The notes below the pieces were generated by a model. The model had not been told where the DNA came from. It saw nothing but the letters and a program-made list of their open reading frames with translations, and made no database searches. Below, one piece after another: positions 1 through 9,802 of a stretch of 64,000 nucleotides of DNA (the first letter of the stretch is position 1; each line of letters opens with the position of its first letter). Position numbers and translations under genes: made by a program. The stretch is from Multifurca ochricompacta (Eukaryota; Basidiomycota; Agaricomycetes; Russulales; Russulaceae): the NCBI GenBank assembly GCA_022496185.1, contig WTXG01000049.1, positions 124,001-188,000 of the forward strand, given 5' to 3'.

Positions 1-540
1 GCCACTGGGGCTGGTGGGGCAGGATCTGGGAGCTGAGCGGCGATGGTAGACATGGGTGGAAGGGATGGGATGACAGTAGCTGTGGATTGTATCGATATCT
101 GGGGGGTTGTCAAAGCAGGGGCTCTGAACGTGACAACCTTGTGTGCAACCGGAGACGTAGCCGCTGCTAATGCCGGTGCTTCTTCTTCGCTGGGTTCTTC
201 TACATACTCCTCTGGTTCGGAGTCCATGACAATGGCCGGAGGATTTTCTCTCCACGGGCCTAGTCCAAATTCAGGTGGGGCGGGTCCTGTGGTGACCCAA
301 GAGTGTCGGCTTTCCGAGTATCGGATACGATACCAGACTCTTTTTTCGTTGTCGTATTCTACCGGTTGGTATCTTCCGTCGTGATAGACGTAGTATCCAA
401 ACTCGGATTCAAAGTCCTTCCAGGCGGCAGAGCCAAGTACTTGCTGTGAAAGATTATTCTTGTCTCTGCGTTCGATGAGTTCTTCCCAGAAGAGGGTCTG
501 ACTGCGGCTGGAAGCCACTGTGAGAGACTCGACTTGATGT
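1..540 (-). CDS. Gag-like ORF fragment (left edge, partial)
   Basis: Read on minus, a frame stays open from a stop near 540 to the window edge, about 180 codons, with no ATG at its start, so the gene is partial at one end and broken or spliced at the other. The product has a Trp/Tyr-rich part (GYYVYHDGRYQPVEYD, then VWYRIRYSE) followed by an acidic Pro/Glu/Ser/Ala-rich part (DSEPEEYVEEPSEEE). This layout resembles the N-terminal region of Gag-like proteins of agaricomycete LTR retrotransposons, but no zinc knuckle, protease or reverse transcriptase lies in view. The Gag assignment is inference from composition. A host gene of unknown function is the alternative. Confidence 0.4.
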
Positions 541-1231
541 TACATCCGGTGTGAGACGTTCTGCACGACTTGTGCGACAGCTTCGTACGTGTATTCAGAT
601 AAGAGGCCAATAGGGCTTCTTGGAGTTTCAAGGGGATGAGTCAAAGTCAAAGGGGCTGTCCCCAATGACGATGTTAAGCGGAAAGTGCCAAAAGCACTGA
701 GAGGATCGAGTCAAAGGTTTCAAGGGGAAGTCCAGAAGACAAACACTGATGTATTCAATAAGTCGAGTCTGAGGTCTACAAGGTAGCTACAGTGGACTTA
801 TATACGTAATTCAGCGAGCGCCTACGAGATAAGAACGCGGAATCAAGTGGGTCCGAATATCCGAAAGCGGAGGGCGTAAAGCCTAGCTTCTGATAGGGTA
901 CTAAGTAAGTGTCCGGTCGTATGATAAGGAAGATAAGTGATAACGAGGATATGAATAGTAAACATGAGCAAACAAGACAGTCACGGGGAAGGACGAAGGG
1001 CATGTGACGGATCCCACGATGGAGACGTGATCTGGTAATGGAGTGTGGGCGGTAGAGAGGGATCGTCGTTGGGCAAGAAAAAGAATACAGGCGAAGACGG
1101 GGTTTGTAACATAGCTCGAGCGCTGGCCGTCCCTTCATTTCTGTACCAGAGCATATGCTCTTGTTTCCAGACAGCTTTGTCTAATAAAAATATCTGATAC
1201 CTTTGTTCTGGCCAGAGAATCTGAGATACTC
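541..1231. other. Gene-free stretch beside Gag-like fragment
   Basis: No coding frame with convincing composition is seen. The stretch could hold the 5' part of the Gag-like element, but no terminal repeat was recognised. Confidence 0.3.
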
Positions 1232-1244
1232 TGATAGCGTTGAT

Positions 1245-1610
1245 TTTTTTTTTTTTTTTTTTTGAACTCGAGTTTATTGACACGCTTGCGGGACTCAGCC
1301 CAATCGCGCGGCTACATCAGGTACAATGTAACTACTGTGGGGTGTACAGGAGATGCCGTGTCTACAGGGACATGCTAGGCAGAAAACTCAAAGAGAAAAA
1401 CCAATGTCATAATGTACGTGGAGTGGCCGTCCGAGAAAGAGACCATTCAGAGTAAGAAAAACTTACAAAGTCCAAAACCAGAGAGAGCCCCCATCAAGGG
1501 GGTTCGCGAGGCCAGCGGGCATTGATGGGCTTGAAGAAAGCCCCCGAGAACTGGATAAACTCCAGAAGCTGAGTGACTCTGGCGCGATTGTTGAAGATCT
1601 GCAGCCAGGT
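1245..1610 (-). mobile_element. 5'-truncated LINE copy, minus strand, with TSD
   Basis: Read on minus, this 366-bp insertion encodes the last residues of a LINE ORF2 (IFNNRARVTQLLEFIQ, then AFFKPINARWPREPP and a TGA at about 1479). A 3' UTR and a run of about 19 A follow (poly-T at 1245-1263 on plus). The C-terminus aligns with the copies at 2.6, 6.5 and 62.4 kb, and the last 80 bases of the UTR align with the 62.9 kb copy (shared GCGATTGGGC and CCCGCAAGCG). Flanks carry a 13-bp target-site duplication, TGATAGCRTTGAT at 1232-1244 and 1611-1623, with one transition. That pattern fits target-primed reverse transcription with 5' truncation. Confidence 0.85.
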
Positions 1611-1623
1611 TGATAGCATTGAT

Positions 1624-2560
1624 TAACGCTCGCATCTTCGTGCTCCGCCGGGCCATTTTCCCGTTCTTTCCGGTTCCTGTTGTTTGTTCTGGTTTGTATG
1701 TCTCTCTGGGGAAATTCCTTCACCTTGGATTCGATCCACTTGGTTGATTTAGCTGACATCTTTGGGTGATGTCAAATTTAAAGTGCAATCTGCAAGCTTG
1801 ATGGTCGATGGTAGGTGATCATTTCTGTATATATAGCAGTGATCACTGAGTCGAGGTGACCATAAAACGGGCGAGTTGTGTATTTTAGAACATCGCCACC
1901 ACAGAACTACCAGTTTCAGCTTGCTATATAAGTTCATGTCTATGCATACACTCTTCCTACTCCTACTCAGGTGTACCTCGTTCGCTCTGACGGGCACAAT
2001 CATGGGCCACAGGCTGCTGGCAGCAGCAGCATTGGCACTACCACTTATCCCATCCATTCAGAGCAAACAAAACCCAACAAGGTCCATTCTCTCTTCGCTA
2101 AAAATTGCATTCTCGATGGTACTCACCTTGCAGCCTGCTCAACCTCTTGCTTTGTCTCCTCGTTTTCTTCCTCACCTTCACCTCCTTCATCATTTCTCAT
2201 GCCACCTGCGCCGCCTTACTTCCTCACTTCTCACAACAACTTTGTCTTGAGCCTGAACACTCGGTGAGCCACATAGGGTCGGCTTTGTCCGCTGTGCTCT
2301 GCCTCAAATCTCACTGGTTTCATTTTGCCACCTATGCGATTGGTTGGGAATGATGGTATTGGCCGTGATTCCACTTGCGCCTGCCCGATGTCATGATTGA
2401 ACAAAGGAAAGGGTATTGCGTTATCATGGATCCTTGTTTTATTCAACTACCTTTCTGCTCATGTCACTTAGAACCACTGTCTTCTTCATTATTGTTTTCA
2501 CCTTACCCACGCACCCATGGCTCTTTCTTTTTCTATATCACCTTACACTGTATAGTATAT
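1624..2560. other. Gene-free stretch, unclassified
   Basis: Several overlapping frames are open but are low in complexity (Ser/Leu/Pro/His-rich) and none resembles a known protein. It may include upstream, decayed parts of the LINE fragment that follows. Confidence 0.3.
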
Positions 2561-2569
2561 ACTACTGCA

Positions 2570-3060
2570 GCCGAGGGCAATCACATAACCTTCAGCATAG
2601 GCCATCTGCCAAAACAGAACAAAGATCGCTGGGACAACCAAGCCTGTTCCATCTCCATTGACCAGCCCCCTGATGGACACAACCACCCCCTCTGGTCCCC
2701 TGCAACTAAATCCTGGCCAAAAGGGAATCAACCCTTTACCTGGCACATCACTACCACTGCTTTTCATCTAGCAGTGGGTCACTCCTTTACTGCCGACTAT
2801 TCCACTCAGTTCAGAATGGATCTACCCCCACCCTCCCGAGTCTGCATCTGCAATGGCATCACTGAGGCCACTGCCTCCCACATTATCTTTGACTGCCTTC
2901 TCATCGCAAAACCGCATCACCTGAAACATTCACACCTGGGCCTCCCTCTCCATACCCTTGATGGAGGTCTTCAATAATAATAAACATGTCACAGCCCTTC
3001 TGGGCTTTCTCCAAAACTTGCGAGCGGCATTTAAGCCATACGCTCAGGGACAACCTGTAT
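2570..3060 (+). mobile_element. LINE ORF2 C-terminal fragment
   Basis: A plus-strand frame ending at 2977 encodes the 3' part of a non-LTR retrotransposon ORF2. It includes a reverse-transcriptase-associated tail with HLAVGHSFTADYSTQF and a C-X-C-X9-H-X4-C zinc-knuckle-like motif (CIC...HIIFDC at about 2851-2895). Near 2957 the reading passes by frameshift into the conserved end VFNNNKHVTALLGFLQ..AAFKPY. The copy aligns with those at 6.5 and 62.4 kb. No poly-A tail or target-site duplication was found, so its ends are uncertain. The frameshift means it is inactive. Confidence 0.75.
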
Positions 3061-3170
3061 TGGTTGGTCCACCTTTTTGCGTTAAGTCGATAAATCCTGT
3101 TGTAATCCCAACAAAGTGTTTCAGTGATGAGACAGTTACCTGCACACAGGGCAAAGTAAAGAAATAATTG

Positions 3171-3777
3171 AGTGTATTCTGAGAAGAGAGACCTATCGAG
3201 TATACAAAGAATTCAAGACTGAAGAGTATTGAGCTCAATACAAGAGGTCTTGGATATCGTAGCTACTGAGTGACATTGTTATTTCCAGAACCTTCTGATA
3301 TGACATCAATTTGAGTGCTATGCATTGAGGACACCATCTATGATGACAAGAAAGATCAAGAGCAGTGGAGAACATACTGGATGCAAAGTAAAAGATAGAA
3401 AACATCATACACTACTGATCACCTGACCAGTCTATCACATAACACAGCAGATTAGTTCCAGCAGAGGTAAACAGACCTTCCCTTCCCTTGCATTTGTCTC
3501 AGACAGTCTTGATAAATGCGGCTGTAAAAAGGGGTTTGGCTATCTATTCAGATAGCGGATAGGCTATTACTAAACATTAGCTAACTATGGATATACTAAT
3601 ACTCACTTCAATTATTGTGCAAACTGAAGGTGCTACCGGCTCGTTTCATCATTGCTTGTAGTAGCTAGCCTCATACAGAATATAAATTGTATTTTAAAAA
3701 GAGCTTGGGCTGATGACCCCTGATACTGGAGAAAGCTTCACCAGTACAACTATACACTAGCAGCCTCAACCCACATC
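3171..3777. other. Gene-free stretch
   Basis: Nothing recognisable. This is the 3' flank of the minus-strand metalloprotease copy. Confidence 0.3.
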
Positions 3778-4883
3778 TTAGAAACCCCGGTACGCGTGAA
3801 GCTGGTCTAGCACACGTTGAGCTTGACCTAAAGCGGATCACCCAATCATTAAAACTCTTCACTCGTCAAAAGGTGAGCAGTCCTTACCAGGGGTAAACTG
3901 ATCCATGCAAGAATCATCTGTGTAGTCCATGTAGTTGTGAATAGGGTCCAAACCTGGGGCCTCGCAAGTATCACGGCCTTCGGGGGGCAGCCAAATGCAG
4001 GTTCTGCTTCCGATGGAGTGTCATAAACATAATCACCCTCGCCATCACAGCCATCCTGGAAGGTATGGTACAGTCCCAACCAATGACCGGCCTCGTGTAC
4101 AGCGGTCTGCAATACAGAGTCTAGTCAGTATCAAATTTGGAGGAAATAATAGGTCACTCCTACCATGCCTTCATTAAACGGGGGAGGCCCCGCATCAGGG
4201 AGAGAAGAATAAAGTAAGACGACACCATCATCTGTCGGATCGCTTTCGTATTTGTCGGGGAAGGTCGCATAACCTAGGAGCCGCTCCCCCGATGTGAATC
4301 TGCATAACGCCAGAATTAGTCTCGCATACCACCCTGAGACTTGATTCTCACCCGACAGTGTAAATGTTAAGATCAGCTACGCCACCCAGACGGAGGGCTT
4401 GCTTCATATCAGTTTGCTGTTGTGTACCAGGGCTGGCATTATCGAACCACTCAGTATTCTCAGTGTAATCTGAACCGGCAAAATTGAACGAGAGCCCAGA
4501 GTCGGCATAGGCAGAGTTGAGGACGTCCATTTGATTATTGATGTGTTACCACTGATATCGAAATAGAAAAATGAATCAGTCTCAATGCTCAACTACTAAT
4601 AATAATGAAACAAACGAGATATCCACCGCCACGTGTCCCATCCCGGAAATGACATGGAAGTATACCGGAGCGTCTCAGTGTCTCGATACCCTTCACTCGA
4701 GTGATCTGAGCCAATTTTTCTACAAATCGACTCTCCATGTCGGTGACGTCGTTCCTTATGAATAACTGTGCCACAGACACGACCACTATCAGCAGAACGG
4801 TGTGTCAGTGGGTTGGAGACGGAGCCAGGGTACGCGAGGGCAATGGAGGTGCCCAATAGAACGGCAAAGAGGGAGGTAAGCAT
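3778..4883 (-). pseudogene. M43-family metalloprotease (MEP1-like), copy A, frameshifted
   Basis: This matches the secreted fungal MEP1-like (pappalysin/M43) zinc proteases, which cut proteins outside the cell. The ATG at 4883 opens a signal peptide (MLTSLFAVLLGTSIALA). The zinc site [11 protein letters not shown] is intact at about 4062-4100 and the end (...LHAYRGF, TAA at 3778-3780) matches copies B and C. The five-exon, four-intron structure is the same as in copy C. Reading stays homologous only by changing frame: after CGTVIHKE (about 4760), before the YFHVIS segment (about 4650), at the start of exon 2 (about 4530-4545) and at a run of six C (3982-3987) before GRDTC. Only the last looks like a homopolymer error, so I call a decaying copy. 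Confidence 0.8.
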
Positions 4884-4985
4884 GATCAACAAAGGAGACA
4901 GCAGGTGCAGAGGAGCTGGAAAGGGTCCCAAGTAGCAGAGAGCAGACGATGCTTTCTGTAGAGTTGAGCGTGCTCGTGAGGTAAT

Positions 4986-4991
4986 TTTATA
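4986..4991 (-). promoter_or_regulatory. TATA box of metalloprotease copy A
   Basis: TATAAA on minus, about 105 bases before the ATG. The same motif lies at the same distance in copies B and C, and the surrounding leader is conserved (CTGCTGTCTCCTT just before the ATG). Confidence 0.6.
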
Positions 4992-5239
4992 CGAAAGGCA
5001 CAGATTAGGCCACTAGAAAATCTTTGATATTGTCTTGACATCGTGATGCTCAGAAGACACAGATTAGACCACACGTGAGTGTAGCTACATTGAATTGGAC
5101 TAAATTAGACAATTCTGTCAAGCGGCGAAAGTAATGTGAACCGTTGTAGTTGGAACTGAGCAACAGATTTGGCGAGTCATGTTCGCGTAATGATAACCAC
5201 TCGGAATTCTCTTCTGCCCTGTAAATGCTGGCGCAGACT

Positions 5240-6510
5240 GTACGCCTCCAATTGTCATGGATTCCGGGTGCGGGGATATTGTCACCATGTGAGTATACAA
5301 AGTGTCTGAAGGGTAATTACGGTTAAGTTCTCAGTAACGCCGGTAGAAAGGACACCAATGACGTACCAGGGTGATAGAGTGGATTGTTTACGCGACGCCC
5401 AAACAAGCTGCCACATCTGTGTACACCAGCGGCACCAGAACTCCAGCAGGTCAACATGTTCTGTTAGTTAGTTAAAATTTGCACGCGACTGATTCACCGC
5501 TTGCTCTTCAAGGTTCCTCAGCCCCTCCAGGCTGACAGCATGCAGCACACCCGTCCTTTCAAACTCTGTTGAGGTTTCATGATCCAAATCGCTTACAGGT
5601 TGCCAGCTCCACCTGCACATGGGAAGACACACTAGTGTTTCGGACATTACACAAAAAGACCGTCATCGGCTCGGCTCAGGACGCATGGGCCAACTGAGTG
5701 GTGCAGTAAGTTATGGGCGCAGTTGCTAATACATGAAGTGGCAAGAGGCGAGAGGTGAGCGGACTTGGGTAGTGATGATTGATTGACATTGGAAGTGATG
5801 AATGTTTGACTTTAAAATTATTATTAAAACACAGCAGTGGCAGGCTAGACTTATTCAAGTACTCTCGGCAGTCGGCAGCCACAGCACCCGTCCATTTAAC
5901 CATTTTAGCATGATTGGTTTGAAATGAATTGTCGCGGATATTGACGCGAGCTGTCCGTTCTCAAGAGAGAGTGTGTCAACCTAATTCATCACGGTTCATA
6001 TCATAGGCCCCTGCACCGTCACTCACCACCGGCTTTTCCAAATCACCTACGAATTGTACGGTTACGTTTCCTGCGAGCTGAGAATTGACAAGCCTATATT
6101 TGTAACATGCCGGTGTCCCGCCTTAATTGACTCCAAATTCCTCATGTCATTCTAGGACTTGATATCATGATGTCTTGTAGACTGCGGTTTCTCGCCTGAT
6201 CCCTCTTTTGTACTAATATCCTTGACTCGTACCGAATTCAGCTTCACACCATCTTCTGGCTGTTGTCAGTAGATAGGAGGATAGCAACTTCAAGTATAAA
6301 CCGCTTTTTGATGTCTACTGTTCCCACTTTCTGTTGGAGATAGACAGTGTTGGTGGAACAATGTGGGTTGTGCCGATTGTGATAATTAGTTAAGTGGCGG
6401 AATCATTTGTGCCAGATGCATAGAAAGCTCGTGTTGGCGTCATTTGCTTGTCTTCCTTACCAGATCCACTGCCCTTTCAGAGTGCATTACCGAGTGAATA
6501 TCAATACCCC
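5240..6510. other. Gene-free stretch between repeats
   Basis: No convincing gene. The motif GGAATTCTCTTCTGCCC at about 5203 recurs at about 59140 upstream of copy C, so the duplication carrying the metalloprotease extends about 300 bases upstream of the ATG. Confidence 0.4.
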
Positions 6511-6525
6511 AAATCCATCTGCTCC

Positions 6526-6983
6526 CTGCTACTACCGCCCACATCCTTTACGACTGCCCTCTCCATCGCGAGAGCCGCATTGCATCAGATATGCACACTT
6601 GGTCAGCAACATCAACCCCCCTGATGACCATCTTCAACACCAAGAACCATGTGGAAGCCCTGCTCCGCTTCCTCCAAAACCCACGTGCGGCCTTCAAGCC
6701 CTACACTGCAATACCACCTCCTGAACCGGATAAGATCTGGCAAAGAACCGACGGACCCCATCTCCCATCGATTTGATTGGTCTGAACCTACATGGCATTG
6801 CAGTCGAACCTTGCCCCACCTAATCAACTCCATTACCTTTACTTTTTTTTGCGGGGTTTTTTCAACGGGGCGCCGCCCTAATACATTTACAGTAGCTACT
6901 AGGGGACCCTTTGTACTAGATAGCCGTGCGACTTAGGCAAGGCCTTGCAAGCGCGTCAATGAAACTCGATTCCAAAAAAAAAA
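6526..6983 (+). mobile_element. 5'-truncated LINE copy with 15-bp TSD
   Basis: The insertion starts in frame with the LINE zinc-knuckle region (TTAHILYDCPLHRESR) and runs through IFNTKNHVEALLRFLQ and AAFKPY to a stop at 6776. A UTR ending GCAAGCGCGTCAATGAAACT and a run of A follow. Flanks carry the 15-bp duplication AAATCCATCTGCTCC at 6511-6525 and 6984-6998. The three leading A are shared with the poly-A tail, so 12 bases are unambiguous. The short frame is open and complete from insertion point to stop, so the insertion is fairly young. Confidence 0.9.
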
Positions 6984-7113
6984 AAATCCATCTGCTCCGC
7001 TCCAGCTGCACTAACTCTTCATCTTCTAGTTCTGTGACTTGACAAAGCTACCGATTTAATTTGACACCATCTCTGTGCCTCTTCGGCGCCGCGATCTAGA
7101 TCTGCGCTTTTGG

Positions 7114-7119
7114 TATAAA
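7114..7119 (+). promoter_or_regulatory. TATA box of metalloprotease copy B
   Basis: TATAAA 107 bases before the ATG at 7221, in the same place as in copies A and C. The leader between them (CTGCCTAGGGCTCTTTTTAG.. CTGCTGTCTCCTT) is shared with copy C. Confidence 0.6.
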
Positions 7120-7220
7120 GCTGCTTCAGTAGGGCATTGAATTTTGCCGAAAGCACCCTCTGTTCTGCTGCCTAGGGCTCTTTTTAGCTCCTCTGCACCT
7201 GCTGTCTCCTTCTCCGGAAC

Positions 7221-8320
7221 ATGCTTGCTTTCGTCTTTGCTATTCTATGGGGCATCTCCGTTGCCCTCGCGTCCCCTACTGCAGTCTCCGACGGCCTCAA
7301 TAACTCTCCTGTTTGCGGTACACTTGTTAACAAGGAGACATATGCCATTGCGAAGAAGGTTCTTGCGGAGAACAATGTGACTCACGTCCCTCGGGCTGAA
7401 AATGTTGCACGTGGTCCGACGACGATAAATGTATATTTCCATGTCATCTACGTGGATCAGACAATTGCAGGCGGATATATCTCGTTCGTCTTGGTGTTAT
7501 TTGAGCACACAGAGGCTGATTCGCTATTACGAAATCAGTGACAGTGATATCGCTACCCAGATGAATGTCCTCAACACTTTCTTCAATCCTGTTACCCTCT
7601 CGTTTAAAATCGTTAAAGTAGACCGCACTCAGAATGGCAACTGGTTCACTTTTGGTGGCAATCCCAAATCACTATTTATGGGCCAAATGAAGCAAGCACT
7701 TCGCCTGGGTGATGTCCGGGATCTTAACATTTATAGTGTTGGGTGAGCATCAGGTCCCATGGTGATATACAAAGCCAATTCTGGCCCTGTGCAGGTTCGC
7801 GGAAGAGTCGGGGAGTTTCATGAGTCATGGAACTTTCCCCTGGGACTACCAAAGCAATCCGTCTAATGACGGCGTCACCTTCACGTACTCCACTCTCCCT
7901 GGAGGGGGTTCCCCAATTTTGACCAAGGCAAGGTAGGGCCGATCTTTTCGTCTCATTTGACGATACTGACGAGACTGGCACGCCAGGTCGCTGTGCATGC
8001 GGTCGGCCATTGGGTGGGTCTATTACACACCTTCGAGGGTGGCTGCAATGGGGGAGACATGGTTGACGACACCCCTGCGGAGGCATCCGCTGCCTCTGGT
8101 TGCCCCATAGGCCGTGACACTTGCCCGCAACCCGGCTTGGACCCCATCGACAACTTCATGGACTACACATTCGATTCTTGCAGGACACGTTTCACCAATG
8201 GTAAGGACAAATTTCCTTTGTACGAGATCAGAATGGCATTGATTGCGGCGACTCGCTTTAGGTCAATACAGCCGGCTCGCGCAAGCAGTCTATCAGTACC
8301 GGGGCATCAACCTCTACTGA
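7221..8320 (+). pseudogene. M43-family metalloprotease (MEP1-like), copy B, catalytic Glu lost
   Basis: Five exons can be traced: 7221-7483, 7539-7742, 7795-7932, 7987-8200 and 8262-8320, all with GT..AG introns of 52-61 bases. The product has a signal peptide (MLAFVFAILWGISVALA), the family core and the usual C-terminus (...YQYRGINLY). Two defects stand out. The zinc motif reads [11 protein letters not shown], so the catalytic Glu of HEXXH is Ala (GCG instead of GAG, near 7995-8000). Exon 3 is 138 bases against 139 in copy C, which shifts the frame at a G run (7903-7907), so the coding length is not a multiple of three. The frameshift could be a sequencing undercall, but the Glu to Ala change could not be one. 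Inferred: proteolytically dead. Confidence 0.85.
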
Positions 8321-9802
8321 GATGAGGGGTTAGTGTTGTTGGCTGTAACTGAGTATACTATCTCCCTTCATATTATATACGATTGGAAGTAGAAGCTAAG
8401 ATACTCCTTGGTGACGAGTTGAAGAGCTGTGTGCTGCTCATCAGATCAAAACCAATTACACCACAACGGGTTTACCCAAGGTGTTCGATGAATGCAAGGT
8501 AGCCCTTTGGTTTATGAATATGTGCAGCTCGAAAGTTTCAAAGAATATCGGATGCCTTGAGCAAATACATCTTCAGGCGAACATAAGATTTACTCGCGCT
8601 ACATTCAATTGCTTTGCCTTTCTTGTTCACTCCCCAGTCAAAATGAGCTTAGGGTTTAGGATTTTGATCCTCATTCATGGTTATCTAATCTTCGTGAGTT
8701 CTTCCGCCTCTGCCCGCTCCGGCTCCGTCTTGCTTTCTCAACCACTTGTATGACCATGACCCATCTATTAGTCTAGTGCTTACTGGCTCGCTATTCACCT
8801 CTGGACACTTATCACCCCCTTCGAGCTTCAACTCAAGAGCTAGCCCAGGTGCCCTACTACAAACCCCTTTCAAGTTGTTGACTCTATCGTCAAAGGACGG
8901 CAATGACAGAACCGGGTAGTACCGAAGGGTCTCGGGTCCCTTCTTCCTTATACCACTCACTTACATTCAAACTTGGATTTATACAGACCCTCATGTATAT
9001 ATAAAGACAAGTAAATACCAGCTTTGTCTCACCTCTTCATCTCATTGCGTGCCACTTAGCCTTCGAAGTTAGCGAACGAGTTCGAAGCAGAGAGAGGTTC
9101 CGTGTAGGTGAGAAGGGAAGAGAAGAAGGGGGTCGATGTCGATGATAACACTGAATGGCTGGGAACTGGTCTGCGTCGAATGTCGGTAACGTCGATCAAT
9201 GCTGAATGTGTCAAGTGCGTGGATACGTCGGATGCGTTGAATACGTCGAAATATCTTGAAACTTGGTAGACCACACGGTCTCACGATGGTAAACTGTGTT
9301 TACCAATAGTGAGTGATACAACTAACACACACGCACACCGACCCTCTCGGAAACGCGTAAGAGAGCAATTCTCCTACACCCTTTTTTATTCTGAAGAATA
9401 TTACACTTAAATATGTTGAACAATAAAAAGCGGCAGCAAAAACCGCGCACGACCGTTGAATTAAAAAGACGGGAAGAGCAAGTAAACATTGTCGCATGAA
9501 TGTGTGTGTGTATATGTATGTGTGTGTGATTGTTATACAGATGAGTGGCCAAAAGAAGGGGGGAGGGTATGCATCATACAACATGGACGGAAAAATCAAG
9601 GTGGTCAAGAGACGCTTAGCCTCTCTTTCATCTCTCTCTCTCTCTGTTTTAATTAAGCATCTTCCAGGGACATAGGGTCAAATCGTTTAACGGTACTGAT
9701 CATGTCGGACCCTTTCCGAACAAAAACGAGCTGTGCGGAGGGATTCAAGAATTAATCGTTTCGCCCCTTTGAAAAAAAAAAAGAAGTGAAGAAAGATCTG
9801 AT
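8321..9802. other. Gene-free stretch with TG-rich microsatellite
   Basis: No gene recognised. A TG-rich simple repeat lies at about 9500-9535. The right end is the 3' flank of UBP2. Confidence 0.4.
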
